Positions 12,401 through 16,125 of a DNA stretch of 16,125 nt are shown here, in pieces. The stretch's first letter is position 1, and each line of letters starts with the position of its first letter. The stretch is from Phoronis ovalis (taxonomy: Eukaryota > Phoronida > Phoronidae): assembly GCA_028565635.1 (NCBI GenBank), contig JAOXYB010024803.1, forward strand, positions 1-16,125. The letters run 5' to 3'. Under the pieces are notes generated by a model. It was not told the DNA's origin and made no database searches. It saw only the letters and a list, made by a program, of their open reading frames with translations. The position numbers and the translations under genes are program-made.

Positions 12401-15400
12401 AGTAGAGAATTGTAACTGTTACCGTGATTCACATCATTTTCTCCAAAGCAAAGTTTCCATACTGCATTCACAACATCCTGGAAAAGTATGTTGTTAAAAA
12501 AAAGTCTGGATTAAGCAACTGTAACTGTGTAAAATATACAGCATAACCTTAAACCAGTTATAATTTACAAAGTGAGAAAATTCTTTAAAAAAAAAAAATT
12601 AATCAAGCAAGGTACAACACTATCTTGACTCTTACCAAAATTGGATCTGTCAATGCAATAAAATGAAGCAGACTGCGTCTTATTTCTTCAGAATTGGGGT
12701 TACTTGCGTTGAACACATATTTGACGATCAGTGTTTGCGCCTCAGGAGTACCTATCTGACAGAGCATATCCACGAACAGAAACCGTTCATCTTGACAATC
12801 ACTCTCGCCATAGGAACATTCCTGACTTATAAACCGTGTAGCCAATGTGATCAGATCATCGCTTTTCAATCGTTGTAGGTCATGCTTTAAGGCAATGACA
12901 CATTCTGTTCTGTAAGCGTCATCTAAAAAAGCAATGTATATTAGACTAACATTGGAAGATACAAAACTGTATAATATTTCTGGCATATCTGGTATAAGAC
13001 GATGAAAACTTACATTTATTGGAGTGTCCTTTTATACAAATTAAAGAAGAGTTGATTGCTCCTATTACGTCCTCTCTTAAGGCAGGTTTCGCGGGTCCCT
13101 AAAATGAAGAACAGATGCAGTGAGAATTCTAATATTTTGTTAACATATCTACATCACGTACAGTGCATAAGTAAACCAAAAAACAACAACGAAAGAACCA
13201 CGTGCCAACGCAAGTATGAACATCAGAATTCGTTCCTTTACAGATTCAAATTAAACTTACAATGGTCGCCACTATAGAATCTTCTTTCAGGTTGTAATGC
13301 ACGGATATCTTCTCATGATGTTGTCTGAAAAAAGTGGTTACGATAATAATTATAAATATGTACTACATTTTATATTGCATCTCTTTGATTTGATATGATA
13401 CTATGTCTTTAAACTGAAATATCAGCGGAACTCCAGTACTCATTTCAATTCTGCTTGCAGATTTCTTTTTTTTTAACGTATCGAAATTAACAATAAAGCT
13501 CAAATTCGAAATAATGATACCCAAGGTTCCGTTTCTCATACTATGGCCCATATGCCATCATTTTATTTATTGTAGCGTTTTAATTTTACTTATTGTTTGT
13601 TATGTCTAATCTATTTGTCAGTTGAATAGTTGCACATCGAACTGACAATCGTGTTTGTTGCTTGAATCAATATCCCCCTTGTACAAACAATATGAAAAAT
13701 AAAGGATGCAAAGTTCTGATAAAGATATATCTCTTTCTATAAATTTTTTTCTTGTATTGAAAAAAAATATTGCCTTTCTTACCTTTTGTCATCCAGGGTA
13801 ACTTTCATGTTAGAATAACTCTCTATAACAGGAAACTCTATAAAAAGAAAACAAATAATTACCCAACATTATTTAATGTATTGACATCAAACTGTATGGT
13901 ATACGGTATACTGCTTACTATACTAGTATTAAGTTCTTACAGTTTCTGTCCTTTTTAAATAATTTTCAATAACCTTTCCCTTTAATATAAAACATTTTGT
14001 TAGTTTACATAATTATATACATTACGCGTATGAAAGTATTTAAACAGATTCCATTTTATTGTGTTTGCACAAGATGTTAAACTATTCGTCAGCACATGTA
14101 TTATTTCATATTTGACCGTCGAATTTCCGTACTTTTCAAATTTACGCTCTCAAGTAATTATTTTATATTATATGAATAAATGCATTAATGAATAGTTAAT
14201 CAAATAGAGCTCTTAATCTGACGAAAAGTACAAAAACATGTCTGCTTCAAACATAAATCATACCTCCATACTGCTCATCATTTATCACAAATTCCGATGG
14301 ATATGCTTCCCTACAATAAATATTAGTACAATACATACATATTACATATTCCATAACTTCGTAAATATGCTGTGGCTGCTATGCGGGCAGCTAAATATTG
14401 CTAAAATTTATGTGTACTGTTTTCGTTAATAACAACGTACAATGTTTGTAATGGTCGTTCCTATGTTATAAACATCCAAACGATATACTAATTTTATTTC
14501 TTATGGCGTGAATATCCTTTTCCTGCATGATAAGCCTGGCCTCTTCAGCACTTTTACGACGTAATAAGATGTAAATGCCGTAAGGTCACAATTGATGTAA
14601 CCGCAGTGGTGGTGCAAAGGCTGGTCGTGCTGGAAGTAGTCCGTCAACCTTAAATTTATGATTTTTTTCTTGTTTCCTCCTTAGCGCTGGCTTTTTTGTT
14701 GGTTTCTGTTTGAAATCACTGTACACGAGATTGAAACAAATATTAGGTTTTTAAATTAAAATATACCAAAATTTGATAGCATTATTTGAGCTAGGGAAAA
14801 GCTATGAATTTTGTCAGTTGTTAGGTTGCATTTTTCTGGGTGTAGTCTACATAGTGGATCCGGAATAGCAAAAAATGGTCATGCCTGCACGAACAATTAA
14901 CTGGGAGTAGTATACATATAATAATCTTCAGTTCTTACAGGTAATTTTCTTCGCGCAATATTTGGGAAATTTTTATAATGATTTAAGTAACATGAAACTA
15001 CTATAGAAGTGGATGGGAGAATCAATTGTGTTATACCAAATGTTAGCTGCTACGTCTATACAGACTTTTGCAAGCACTCACCTCGATTGTGATACGTCAA
15101 ACGTATGTTTTAACAATACCTTGTCCCTTCCAACCACTTTACGGATTTCTCTGTCAGCAGAAAGATATAAGTTCTGCAAAATGTACAATGTAATCAATAA
15201 ACCATATCATAAATAGATCATGGTTGCCGGGACAAAAACAAATTTGACAAATGGAATATTATTTTTTTAGCAATACACGTGAGTTAAACTAGAAGGTCAC
15301 ACAGTGAACATTTTTGAACTCTAATAGGTGGTTGCGATATGTGCACGATCTTGTTCTCATTACGATTTCCCGATCTAGATAAATATATCATTTTCACTCC

Positions 15401-15951
15401 TCTACAGGAGTTGTTAACACCAATAAAATGTCGAAATGTCTCTGAAATTATTATGTACACAAGTAAAATCGAAATTATGCACGTAGCTGAAACAGTAAAA
15501 GGCTCATGCGTACTTGCTCATGATGCTTCTTAATGTCTTTAACACTGTTGTGATAGCGTTTTAGTTGAATGCTGTTGTCTGGATAGCGCTCCCCAAAGTA
15601 GTGATGAGTTTTGCTACCCGAGTGGTCCGTTTCATTCACCATGTACGACCACACGCGTTCTTGTGATAGCTACAAATATGCTTGAAAACGATAAAATGTA
15701 CGATCATACAAAGCTCATACATAAGAACACATCAGTAAAATGCGCTTGAGGTAACAAACATGCATGTTGAGCAGTTTTGTGAACCGGAATTTAACTAGTC
15801 ACTCATACGTAAAGTTCTTACGATTACCTGCACGTTTGCTGAAAATACACTTGTGAGTGCTTTCTTCAAAGTGACAAGTTCATGCTCTTCTTGTTTGTCG
15901 TCGTAAAAGACAACTGCAGCTACACCACTATGGTCGGTTTTAAATAAAAAC
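1..15951 (-). CDS. Large lipid transfer protein-like multidomain gene with LECT2/M23-like domain, 31 exons, partial at both ends
   Basis: Seen: 31 exons on the minus strand join with consistent phase at GT-AG introns, giving 1,823 codons with no internal stop. Domains in order are an LLTP/lipovitellin-like N-module (residues about 1-525), a hydrophobic beta block (526-633), amphipathic helices (634-950), a LECT2-like M23 domain (951-1077), mixed helical and Cys-bearing blocks (1078-1420), a Gly/Ala-rich hydrophobic block (1421-1664) and a fibronectin-III-like tail (1665 on). Family knowledge: LLTPs are secreted or lumenal proteins that load and carry lipid in a large cavity. Inference: this is a secreted lipid carrier or defence protein. 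Sequons such as NET, NAS, NQT, NMT and NAT fit a secretory route. It is not a plain vitellogenin, because the M23-like domain and helix tract are foreign to that family. The start codon and C-terminus lie outside the window. Exon 4 is the weakest link. Confidence 0.85.
478..811 (-). other. Intron 30
   Basis: AT-rich intron. Only the acceptor acatttcag at its 3' end is notable. Confidence 0.65.
812..1014 (-). CDS. Exon 30: end of hydrophobic block, then Pro/Thr linker
   Basis: Acceptor ttttttcag, donor AAAA|GTATGA. It encodes MDLLLVPLRLELNAFVKIRL then FFFKKTWRWKLWSYTAPSI and a Pro/Thr linker ending TAYSK. The strands are hydrophobic, followed by an aromatic-basic stretch. Its last Lys is the P4 position of the KSKR site completed by exon 31. 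Confidence 0.86.
1015..1430 (-). other. Intron 29
   Basis: AT-rich. The plus-strand 88-codon open frame at 1121-1387 has no homology I recognise and intron-like composition, so it is not called. Confidence 0.6.
1431..1588 (-). CDS. Exon 29: Gly/Ala-rich hydrophobic block
   Basis: Acceptor tttttttag, donor TTGG|GTAAGT. It encodes TPWVGAKVWGSAAVSIGIAS then AGISLTGYLLETRFPLVG. Alternating small and hydrophobic residues with paired Gly look like antiparallel lipid-facing strands. This is the core of the second hydrophobic module. Confidence 0.87.
1589..2012 (-). other. Intron 28, contains inverted repeat
   Basis: AT-rich intron holding the strong inverted repeat at 1670-1729. The minus-strand open frames starting near 2037 and 2138 are exon 28 running into this intron. 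Confidence 0.6.
1670..1729. repeat. Near-perfect inverted repeat (23-nt arms, 14-nt loop)
   Basis: Arms 1670-1692 and 1707-1729 match at 21 of 23 positions (core ttctggatatt / aatatccagaa). In plus-strand RNA the two mismatches become G-U pairs, giving a continuous stem. It lies within intron 28. It could be a small MITE-like palindrome or a structured intronic element. Confidence 0.8.
2013..2083 (-). CDS. Exon 28: Gly/Ala-rich hydrophobic block
   Basis: 71 nt. Acceptor aattccag, donor AAG|GTGAGT. It encodes FGASGAVGVHIQLGVCFLSM. The G-A-S-G-A-V-G motif recalls W-A-S-G-L-L-G-I-V-G of exon 15, which suggests repeated modules. Confidence 0.82.
2084..2503 (-). other. Intron 27
   Basis: AT-rich intron. 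No gene or repeat was recognised. Confidence 0.6.
2504..2663 (-). CDS. Exon 27: hydrophobic block
   Basis: Acceptor atttttcag, donor CTAC|GTAAGT. It encodes NPELLVAILSNEFPEKYDIC then PFFVYNYWFVLGFIPIHL. The second half is very hydrophobic and aromatic, but its Pro and Gly spacing fits lipid-facing strands better than a single transmembrane helix. Confidence 0.84.
2664..2967 (-). other. Intron 26
   Basis: AT-rich. No feature seen. Confidence 0.6.
2968..3110 (-). CDS. Exon 26: helical segment
   Basis: Acceptor cggatag, donor GCT|GTAAGT. It encodes SDRIKNMKLQYFVNEVLDNN then NMLTFLNELRVATLDA. It consists of amphipathic helices with no Cys. Phase 0 join to exon 27. Confidence 0.83.
3393..3599 (-). 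CDS. Exon 25: beta block with spaced Cys
   Basis: Acceptor gcgttgcag, donor GTTG|GTGAGT. It encodes DIPIGGFEKMNLLVKLKIYI, then CSSYYPTC and NKPANPCFVG. Alternating strands with three Cys continue the block of exon 24. Confidence 0.85.
3600..4252 (-). other. Intron 24 (longest)
   Basis: 653 nt. A less AT-rich patch at about 3865-4030 is open on both strands for 60-97 codons, but it shows no splice signals that fit the gene and no recognisable protein. It is treated as non-coding. Confidence 0.5.
4253..4456 (-). CDS. Exon 24: Cys-bearing beta block
   Basis: The acceptor gttttaag is a less common AAG type, and the donor is CTG|GTAAGT. It encodes CPDIRKGVARGFGHFCDPHE then DCLGVTCGIVVKLAFFQKVI and the Cys-containing NSCSNK. 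Five Cys in 67 residues suggest disulphides and an extracellular location. The family is not recognised. Confidence 0.83.
4608..4924 (-). CDS. Exon 23: helical block of unknown family
   Basis: 105 codons. Acceptor tagtttcag, donor CAG|GTATGC. It encodes helices such as NIVQNALQVKAKGPPNLLDA, LEMLESLVTQLAAFLRKRP and RRLRYMLQRQGKEDTGTFDK. There are no Cys. I do not recognise a named domain. It may form an accessory helical bundle next to the M23-like domain. Confidence 0.87.
4925..5512 (-). other. Intron 22
   Basis: 588-nt intron, AT-rich with a less AT-rich patch at about 5200-5305. No gene or repeat was recognised. Confidence 0.55.
5513..6099 (-). CDS. Exon 22: second half of LECT2-like M23 domain, acidic linker and helices
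   Basis: This is the largest exon traced (195 codons plus 2 bases; acceptor ctccttag, donor AC|GTATGT). It begins VVSPVTGLVTRSLNGEIKII, continues YEILLTNIQ and NAGQQLGTV, then CEINFIHIVMRK and YVDPTPFV. This is the M23/LECT2 order: 'V.sP..G.V', a strand with aromatic Tyr, 'v.aGq.lG', 'H-x-H' and 'y.DP..f'. The second His of H-x-H is kept (residue 1046) and the first is Phe. A Cys (1040) precedes it. The tail carries an EDDDDP acidic run and the sequon NAT. Confidence 0.9.
6100..6496 (-). other. Intron 21
   Basis: AT-rich phase 0 intron that splits the M23-like domain between 'GMK' and 'VVSPVTG'. Nothing else is seen. Confidence 0.6.
6497..6668 (-). CDS. Exon 21: end of helix tract and first half of LECT2-like M23 domain
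   Basis: Acceptor ttttgtag, donor AAA|GTAAGT. After a basic stretch (FPRRRV) it reads CEKSSCACGVFPSTAGGNKT then GIDVHAPVGMK. The 'C....C.CG.f....G....GiDv.aP.G..V' pattern is that of LECT2 and M23 (LytM-type) domains. The zinc-ligand Asp of 'GIDV' (residue 973) is present. The His expected four residues before it (H.G.D) is Lys or Asn here, so the site looks incomplete. Confidence 0.87.
6669..7278 (-). other. Intron 20
   Basis: 610-nt intron holding a degenerate tandem repeat (6971-7066, listed separately) and otherwise AT-rich sequence. The 65-codon plus-strand open frame at 6946-7143 is this repeat read through, not a gene. Confidence 0.6.
6971..7066. repeat. Degenerate tandem repeat, unit about 24-30 bp
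   Basis: The core cctaagcaaga recurs at about 6972 and 7026, with diverged copies near 7002 and 7056. Spacing is 30, 24 and 30 nt. It lies wholly inside intron 20. Confidence 0.5.
7279..7445 (-). CDS. Exon 20: helix tract
   Basis: Acceptor gttttgcag. It encodes QQELLIAKKFMDLIKDTLSP, then VKELKALAQPFLDAFYSVFD and VIRSVKKAYYDLKS. Two donors overlap (TCA|GTGTAA and CAGT|GTAAGA). Only the second keeps the frame into exon 21, because the first would bring in a stop at once. Confidence 0.86.
7446..7979 (-). other. Intron 19
   Basis: Very AT-rich intron. No exon or structured repeat was recognised. Confidence 0.6.
7980..8137 (-). CDS. Exon 19: helix tract, with tandem donors
   Basis: The acceptor is tatttag. 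It encodes KLPYWMNIREEFTELWADIK, then AALTEVIGFIQRLSKYDYSQ and VVDLRVGPGDGI. Two in-frame donors lie 9 nt apart: ATT|GTAAGC (used here) and ATG|GTACGT, whose use would move the exon end to 7971 and add Val-Ser-Met. Confidence 0.85.
8138..8645 (-). other. Intron 18 with GC-richer block
   Basis: The segment 8283-8480 is clearly less AT-rich than the surrounding intron and has no open frame compatible with the gene, since exons 18 and 19 already join in phase. It may be a SINE or other repeat fragment, but I recognise no tRNA-like boxes or target-site duplication. Confidence 0.4.
8646..8716 (-). CDS. Exon 18: amphipathic-helix tract
   Basis: A 71-nt exon with acceptor ttatttag and donor CTG|GTAAGT. 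It encodes VKLSLSMLIGAKEKIIES then CFFLS. Both phases fit the neighbours exactly. Confidence 0.78.
8984..9126 (-). CDS. Exon 17: amphipathic-helix tract
   Basis: Acceptor aatttcag, donor CTGAA|GTAAGC. It encodes TVTVPFAARQIVDAIKLAID then GVKKLFRNPLQAITGVGKAI. This continues the Lys/Ile-rich helices. The donor sits at the edge of a 14-bp perfect palindrome (8969-8982). Confidence 0.83.
9127..9488 (-). other. Intron 16
   Basis: AT-rich intron with no feature seen. Confidence 0.6.
9489..9821 (-). CDS. Exon 16: amphipathic-helix tract
   Basis: This 111-codon exon is phase 0 at both ends (acceptor ttttatag, donor AAT|GTAAGT). It encodes serial amphipathic helices such as ITAFKKVINLIKTKGLKGII, NDIVNIVKEFPNKLKLLKDR and VKHFIDDVKSDVMNFYN. 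There are no Cys. Lys and Asp alternate with Ile, Val and Leu at heptad-like or 11-residue spacing, as in exchangeable apolipoproteins. I recognise no named domain. A lipid-surface helix bundle is the simplest inference. Confidence 0.85.
10091..10236 (-). CDS. Exon 15: hydrophobic Gly/Ala-containing beta block, copy 1
   Basis: Acceptor atttttcag, donor AAG|GTATTG. It encodes LLSGFFEIDLHNEAWASGLL then GIVGIRFDVFRALACYEAHI. The alternating hydrophobic strands with A-S-G and G-I-V-G turns resemble the block in exons 28-30. I infer a lipid-facing sheet. Confidence 0.82.
10237..10595 (-). other. Intron 14
   Basis: Intron with a somewhat GC-richer patch near 10310-10375. No gene or repeat was recognised. 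Confidence 0.55.
10596..10774 (-). CDS. Exon 14: LLTP beta-rich region after the helical domain
   Basis: 59 codons. It encodes YYTYPVAVHLKKRDLASLLE, then MPGIDWSKTIGTSQIGASFG and LIIRNRLELKLS. This is the position where LLTPs pass from helices into the lipid-cavity sheets. W-S-K-x-I-G followed by G-A-S-F-G and an N-x-L-x-L strand fits a cavity-lining sheet. I cannot assign it to a specific named sub-domain. Confidence 0.82.
10939..11069 (-). CDS. Exon 13: end of LLTP helical domain
   Basis: Acceptor tcttttag, donor TCTC|GTAAGC. It encodes ETLLDALINDDHHTVSEMAY then KLYKKHPQLRNMTETEHNMV. The pattern 'lL.al..D....vse.Ay.l....P' is the usual final helix pair of the LLTP helical domain. NMT is a sequon. 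Confidence 0.9.
11070..11503 (-). other. Intron 12
   Basis: AT-rich, with a GC-richer block around 11205-11275 that gives no exon or recognisable repeat. Confidence 0.55.
11504..11721 (-). CDS. Exon 12: LLTP helical domain with furin-type RIRR motif
   Basis: This 72-codon exon has acceptor ggtccttag and donor AAG|GTATAA. It opens with a loop containing SSRIRRSVNE, a canonical furin consensus at residues 415-418, followed by the sequon NQT. It then reads KMVLIEALGNTGHDDALGHI and RRAGVHSLRWYKCKK. The 'L.ALGNtGh..al..i' and 'rRa.vhsLr' motifs are among the most conserved LLTP helical-domain signatures. I infer that cleavage in the loop could give a two-chain protein. Confidence 0.93.
11914..12057 (-). 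CDS. Exon 11: LLTP helical domain
   Basis: Acceptor gtgttcag, donor GGGA|GTAAGT. It encodes HRACLSLGALGKTLSVTDPK then VAKDIVTKLSDWLTYHDG. The motif 'L.LG.L..........va..iv..L..wL' is typical of vitellogenin and apolipophorin helical domains, where a Leu-Gly helix end precedes a long loop. That loop continues into exon 12 and carries the furin motif. Confidence 0.9.
12058..12422 (-). other. Intron 10
   Basis: AT-rich intron with no further feature seen. Confidence 0.6.
12423..12477 (-). CDS. Exon 10: LLTP helical domain
   Basis: A 55-nt exon between acceptor cttttccag and donor CACG|GTAACA, encoding DVVNAVWKLCFGENDVNH. It continues the helical repeat, and the split Gly is completed by exon 11. 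Confidence 0.78.
12636..12922 (-). CDS. Exon 9: LLTP helical domain
   Basis: This exon is 95 codons and phase 0 at its 3' end (TTG|GTAAGA). Helix pairs include IALKHDLQRLKSDDLITLAT and FLFVDMLCQIGTPEAQTLIV. The 'L.D.L...GT..a...iv' motif is the clearest LLTP (Vitellogenin_N/LPD_N) hallmark in the window. In vitellogenin and MTP it caps a helix pair of the horseshoe domain. Three Cys lie around ECSYGESDC and MLCQ. NAS is a sequon. Confidence 0.92.
13014..13098 (-). CDS. Exon 8: start of LLTP helical domain
   Basis: Acceptor cattttag, donor AAT|GTAAGT, 28 codons plus 1 base. It encodes KPALREDVIGAINSSLICIK then GHSNK. This is an amphipathic helix leading into the helical repeats of exon 9, from which it is separated by the shortest intron in the gene (91 nt). 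Confidence 0.8.
13261..13324 (-). CDS. Exon 7: LLTP linker
   Basis: The acceptor tttttcag and donor ATT|GTAAGT are both strong. It encodes EKISVHYNLKEDSIVATI. It ends in phase 0 before the helical domain begins in exon 8. Confidence 0.8.
13325..13782 (-). other. Intron 6
   Basis: AT-rich. A 62-codon minus-strand open frame at 13363-13551 has intron-like composition and no usable phase, so it is not called. Confidence 0.6.
13783..13837 (-). CDS. Exon 6: LLTP sheet-to-helix linker
   Basis: This 55-nt exon runs from acceptor tttttatag to donor AAAAG|GTAAGA. It encodes FPVIESYSNMKVTLDDK and is split at both ends. It is recognised mainly by its perfect splice signals and its phase with both neighbours. 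Confidence 0.75.
13838..14263 (-). other. Intron 5
   Basis: Very AT-rich. No exon, RNA or repeat is seen. Confidence 0.6.
14264..14310 (-). CDS. Exon 5: short LLTP exon
   Basis: This 47-nt exon lies between acceptor tattgtag and donor GGAG|GTATGA. It encodes EAYPSEFVINDEQYG. The downstream phase to exon 6 is exact (split Glu). The upstream phase depends on the exon 4 model. Confidence 0.7.
14311..14601 (-). other. Intron 4 with coding-like open segment
   Basis: Beyond the in-frame TGA, a minus-strand open segment (14466-14585) reads GIYILLRRKSAEEARLIMQE, which looks coding-like in composition. Its GC content is higher than that of typical introns here. No phase-compatible splice pair was found. 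It could be a missed exon, a frame error or a decayed exon. Confidence 0.35.
14602..14718 (-). CDS. Exon 4 (tentative 3' end): basic LLTP linker region
   Basis: The acceptor gtgtacag is good and its phase fits exon 3, completing a Ser codon. It encodes DFKQKPTKKPALRRKQEK and then HKFKVDGLLPARPAFAPPL. The 3' end is uncertain. CTGCG|GTTACA is the only donor I found that keeps phase with exon 5, and it is weak. An alternative is AAG|GTTGAC about 50 nt earlier with an unidentified small exon after it. The same frame meets TGA at 14586-14588. The Lys/Arg-rich stretch is unusual for this part of an LLTP. Confidence 0.5.
14719..15081 (-). other. Intron 3
   Basis: AT-rich. A short open stretch near 14757-14850 on the minus strand (LHPEKCNLTTDKIHSF) lacks a good polypyrimidine acceptor and a phase-compatible donor, so I did not call it an exon. 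Confidence 0.5.
15082..15173 (-). CDS. Exon 3: LLTP N-terminal beta-sheet region
   Basis: Acceptor tttgcag, strong donor GAG|GTGAGT, 30 codons plus 2 bases. It encodes LYLSADREIRKVVGRDKVLL then KHTFDVSQS. The 'strand, acidic turn, x-I-x-x-V' order is the LLTP pattern in which a lipid-cavity strand is followed by a turn (s.dg.i..V...d). Confidence 0.83.
15174..15513 (-). other. Intron 2
   Basis: AT-rich intron. The plus-strand open frames in it and in exon 3 are antisense shadows. Nothing else is seen. Confidence 0.6.
15514..15669 (-). CDS. Exon 2: LLTP N-terminal beta-sheet region
   Basis: This exon is 52 codons and phase 0 at both ends (acceptor tttgtag, donor CAA|GTACGC). It carries VWSYMVNETDHSGSKTHHYF followed by a Lys/His-rich stretch. 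The E-T-D-x-S-G signature followed by a Tyr-bearing strand resembles the conserved vitellogenin/MTP pattern 'E.D..G.c.t.Y'. NET (residues 56-58) is an N-glycosylation sequon. The usual Cys of that loop is replaced here by Lys-Thr-His. Confidence 0.85.
15828..15951 (-). CDS. Exon 1: LLTP N-terminal beta-sheet region
   Basis: The exon follows the acceptor cttttag and starts with the last base of a split codon. It encodes residues 1-41, including TDHSGVAAVVFYDD and LVTLKKALTSVFSANVQ. The pattern of a Gly-Val strand, an acidic turn and then a Lys-rich amphipathic helix matches the start of LLTP modules, where a similar KKgl.s segment follows the first strands. The donor is CAG|GTAATC. A second in-frame donor 6 nt downstream (ATC|GTAAGA) would add Val-Ile. 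Confidence 0.82.
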
Positions 15952-16125
15952 CTAAAAGTTTATTAGAAACACAATTTTATCAAAACGTGTGATGATCTGA
16001 ATATGAAATTATATTCGATTTTGCTTATTTAAAAACGACTAGGCTATTATCCGACTGTAAATTCTATAAATAGAAGGCAAAATCTAGCTACACGTGATAT
16101 CTACTACAAGGTTGAGGGAGACATT
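15952..16125 (-). other. Upstream intron, partial
   Basis: This is AT-rich sequence 5' of exon 1 on the coding strand, and I see no convincing exon in it. The next upstream exon must supply the first two bases of the split codon at the start of exon 1. Confidence 0.6.

Noticed and set aside
12663-12878. 71-codon plus-strand open frame
   Set aside because: It is antisense to exon 9, the clearest LLTP helical exon.
14283-14400. Possible exon QYLAARIAATAYLRSYG just upstream of exon 5
   Set aside because: It would need an intron of only 28 nt to reach exon 5 in phase, which is too short for normal splicing.
14586-14588. In-frame TGA read as selenocysteine
   Set aside because: There is no family precedent in LLTPs, no sign of a SECIS element can be judged from this partial gene, and a splice-site explanation is simpler.
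1-15951. Plain vitellogenin (egg-yolk protein)
   Set aside because: There is no polyserine phosvitin tract, and the helix tract, M23-like domain and FN3-like tail do not belong to vitellogenin.

Overview
The window is metazoan nuclear DNA, probably from an AT-rich invertebrate genome. The evidence is short exons (47-587 nt) separated by short AT-rich GT-AG introns (91-653 nt), with no operons and no Shine-Dalgarno sites. The domain mix suggests an aquatic invertebrate such as a mollusc or cnidarian, but I cannot fix the phylum from sequence alone.

One gene fills the window. It lies on the minus strand and runs off both ends. I traced 31 consecutive exons whose phases join without a break from 15951 down to position 1. 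They give about 5.47 kb of coding sequence, or 1,823 in-window codons. The signal peptide and start codon lie beyond 16125, and the C-terminus lies beyond position 1. Residue numbers below count from the first full codon in the window.

Region by region along the protein: (1) residues 1-525 (exons 1-13, 15951 to 10939) look like the N-terminal lipovitellin-like module of large lipid transfer proteins (LLTPs: vitellogenin, MTP, apolipophorin/apoB). There is a beta-sheet start and then an alpha-helical repeat domain, with a canonical furin motif (RIRR) in a linker between helices. (2) Residues 526-633 (exons 14-15) form a hydrophobic, Gly/Ala-containing beta-rich block. (3) Residues 634-950 (exons 16-21) are a long tract of amphipathic, Lys- and Ile/Val-rich helices. 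(4) Residues 951-1077 (exons 21-22) form a LECT2-like M23 metallopeptidase fold that has lost one apparent zinc ligand. (5) Residues 1078-1420 (exons 22-25) are an acidic linker, a helical block and a cysteine-bearing beta block. (6) Residues 1421-1664 (exons 26-30) hold a second hydrophobic, Gly/Ala-rich lipid-module-like block. (7) Residues 1665-1823 (exon 31) start with a dibasic KSKR site and enter a fibronectin-III-like extracellular region that continues out of the window.

The likely product is a very large secreted lipid-binding glycoprotein that joins an LLTP lipid cavity to a LECT2/M23-like domain. This architecture is the main point of interest. No second gene, RNA gene, complete transposon or CRISPR array is supported. 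The introns hold one strong inverted repeat (1670-1729), one degenerate tandem repeat (6971-7066) and a few GC-richer blocks of unknown nature.
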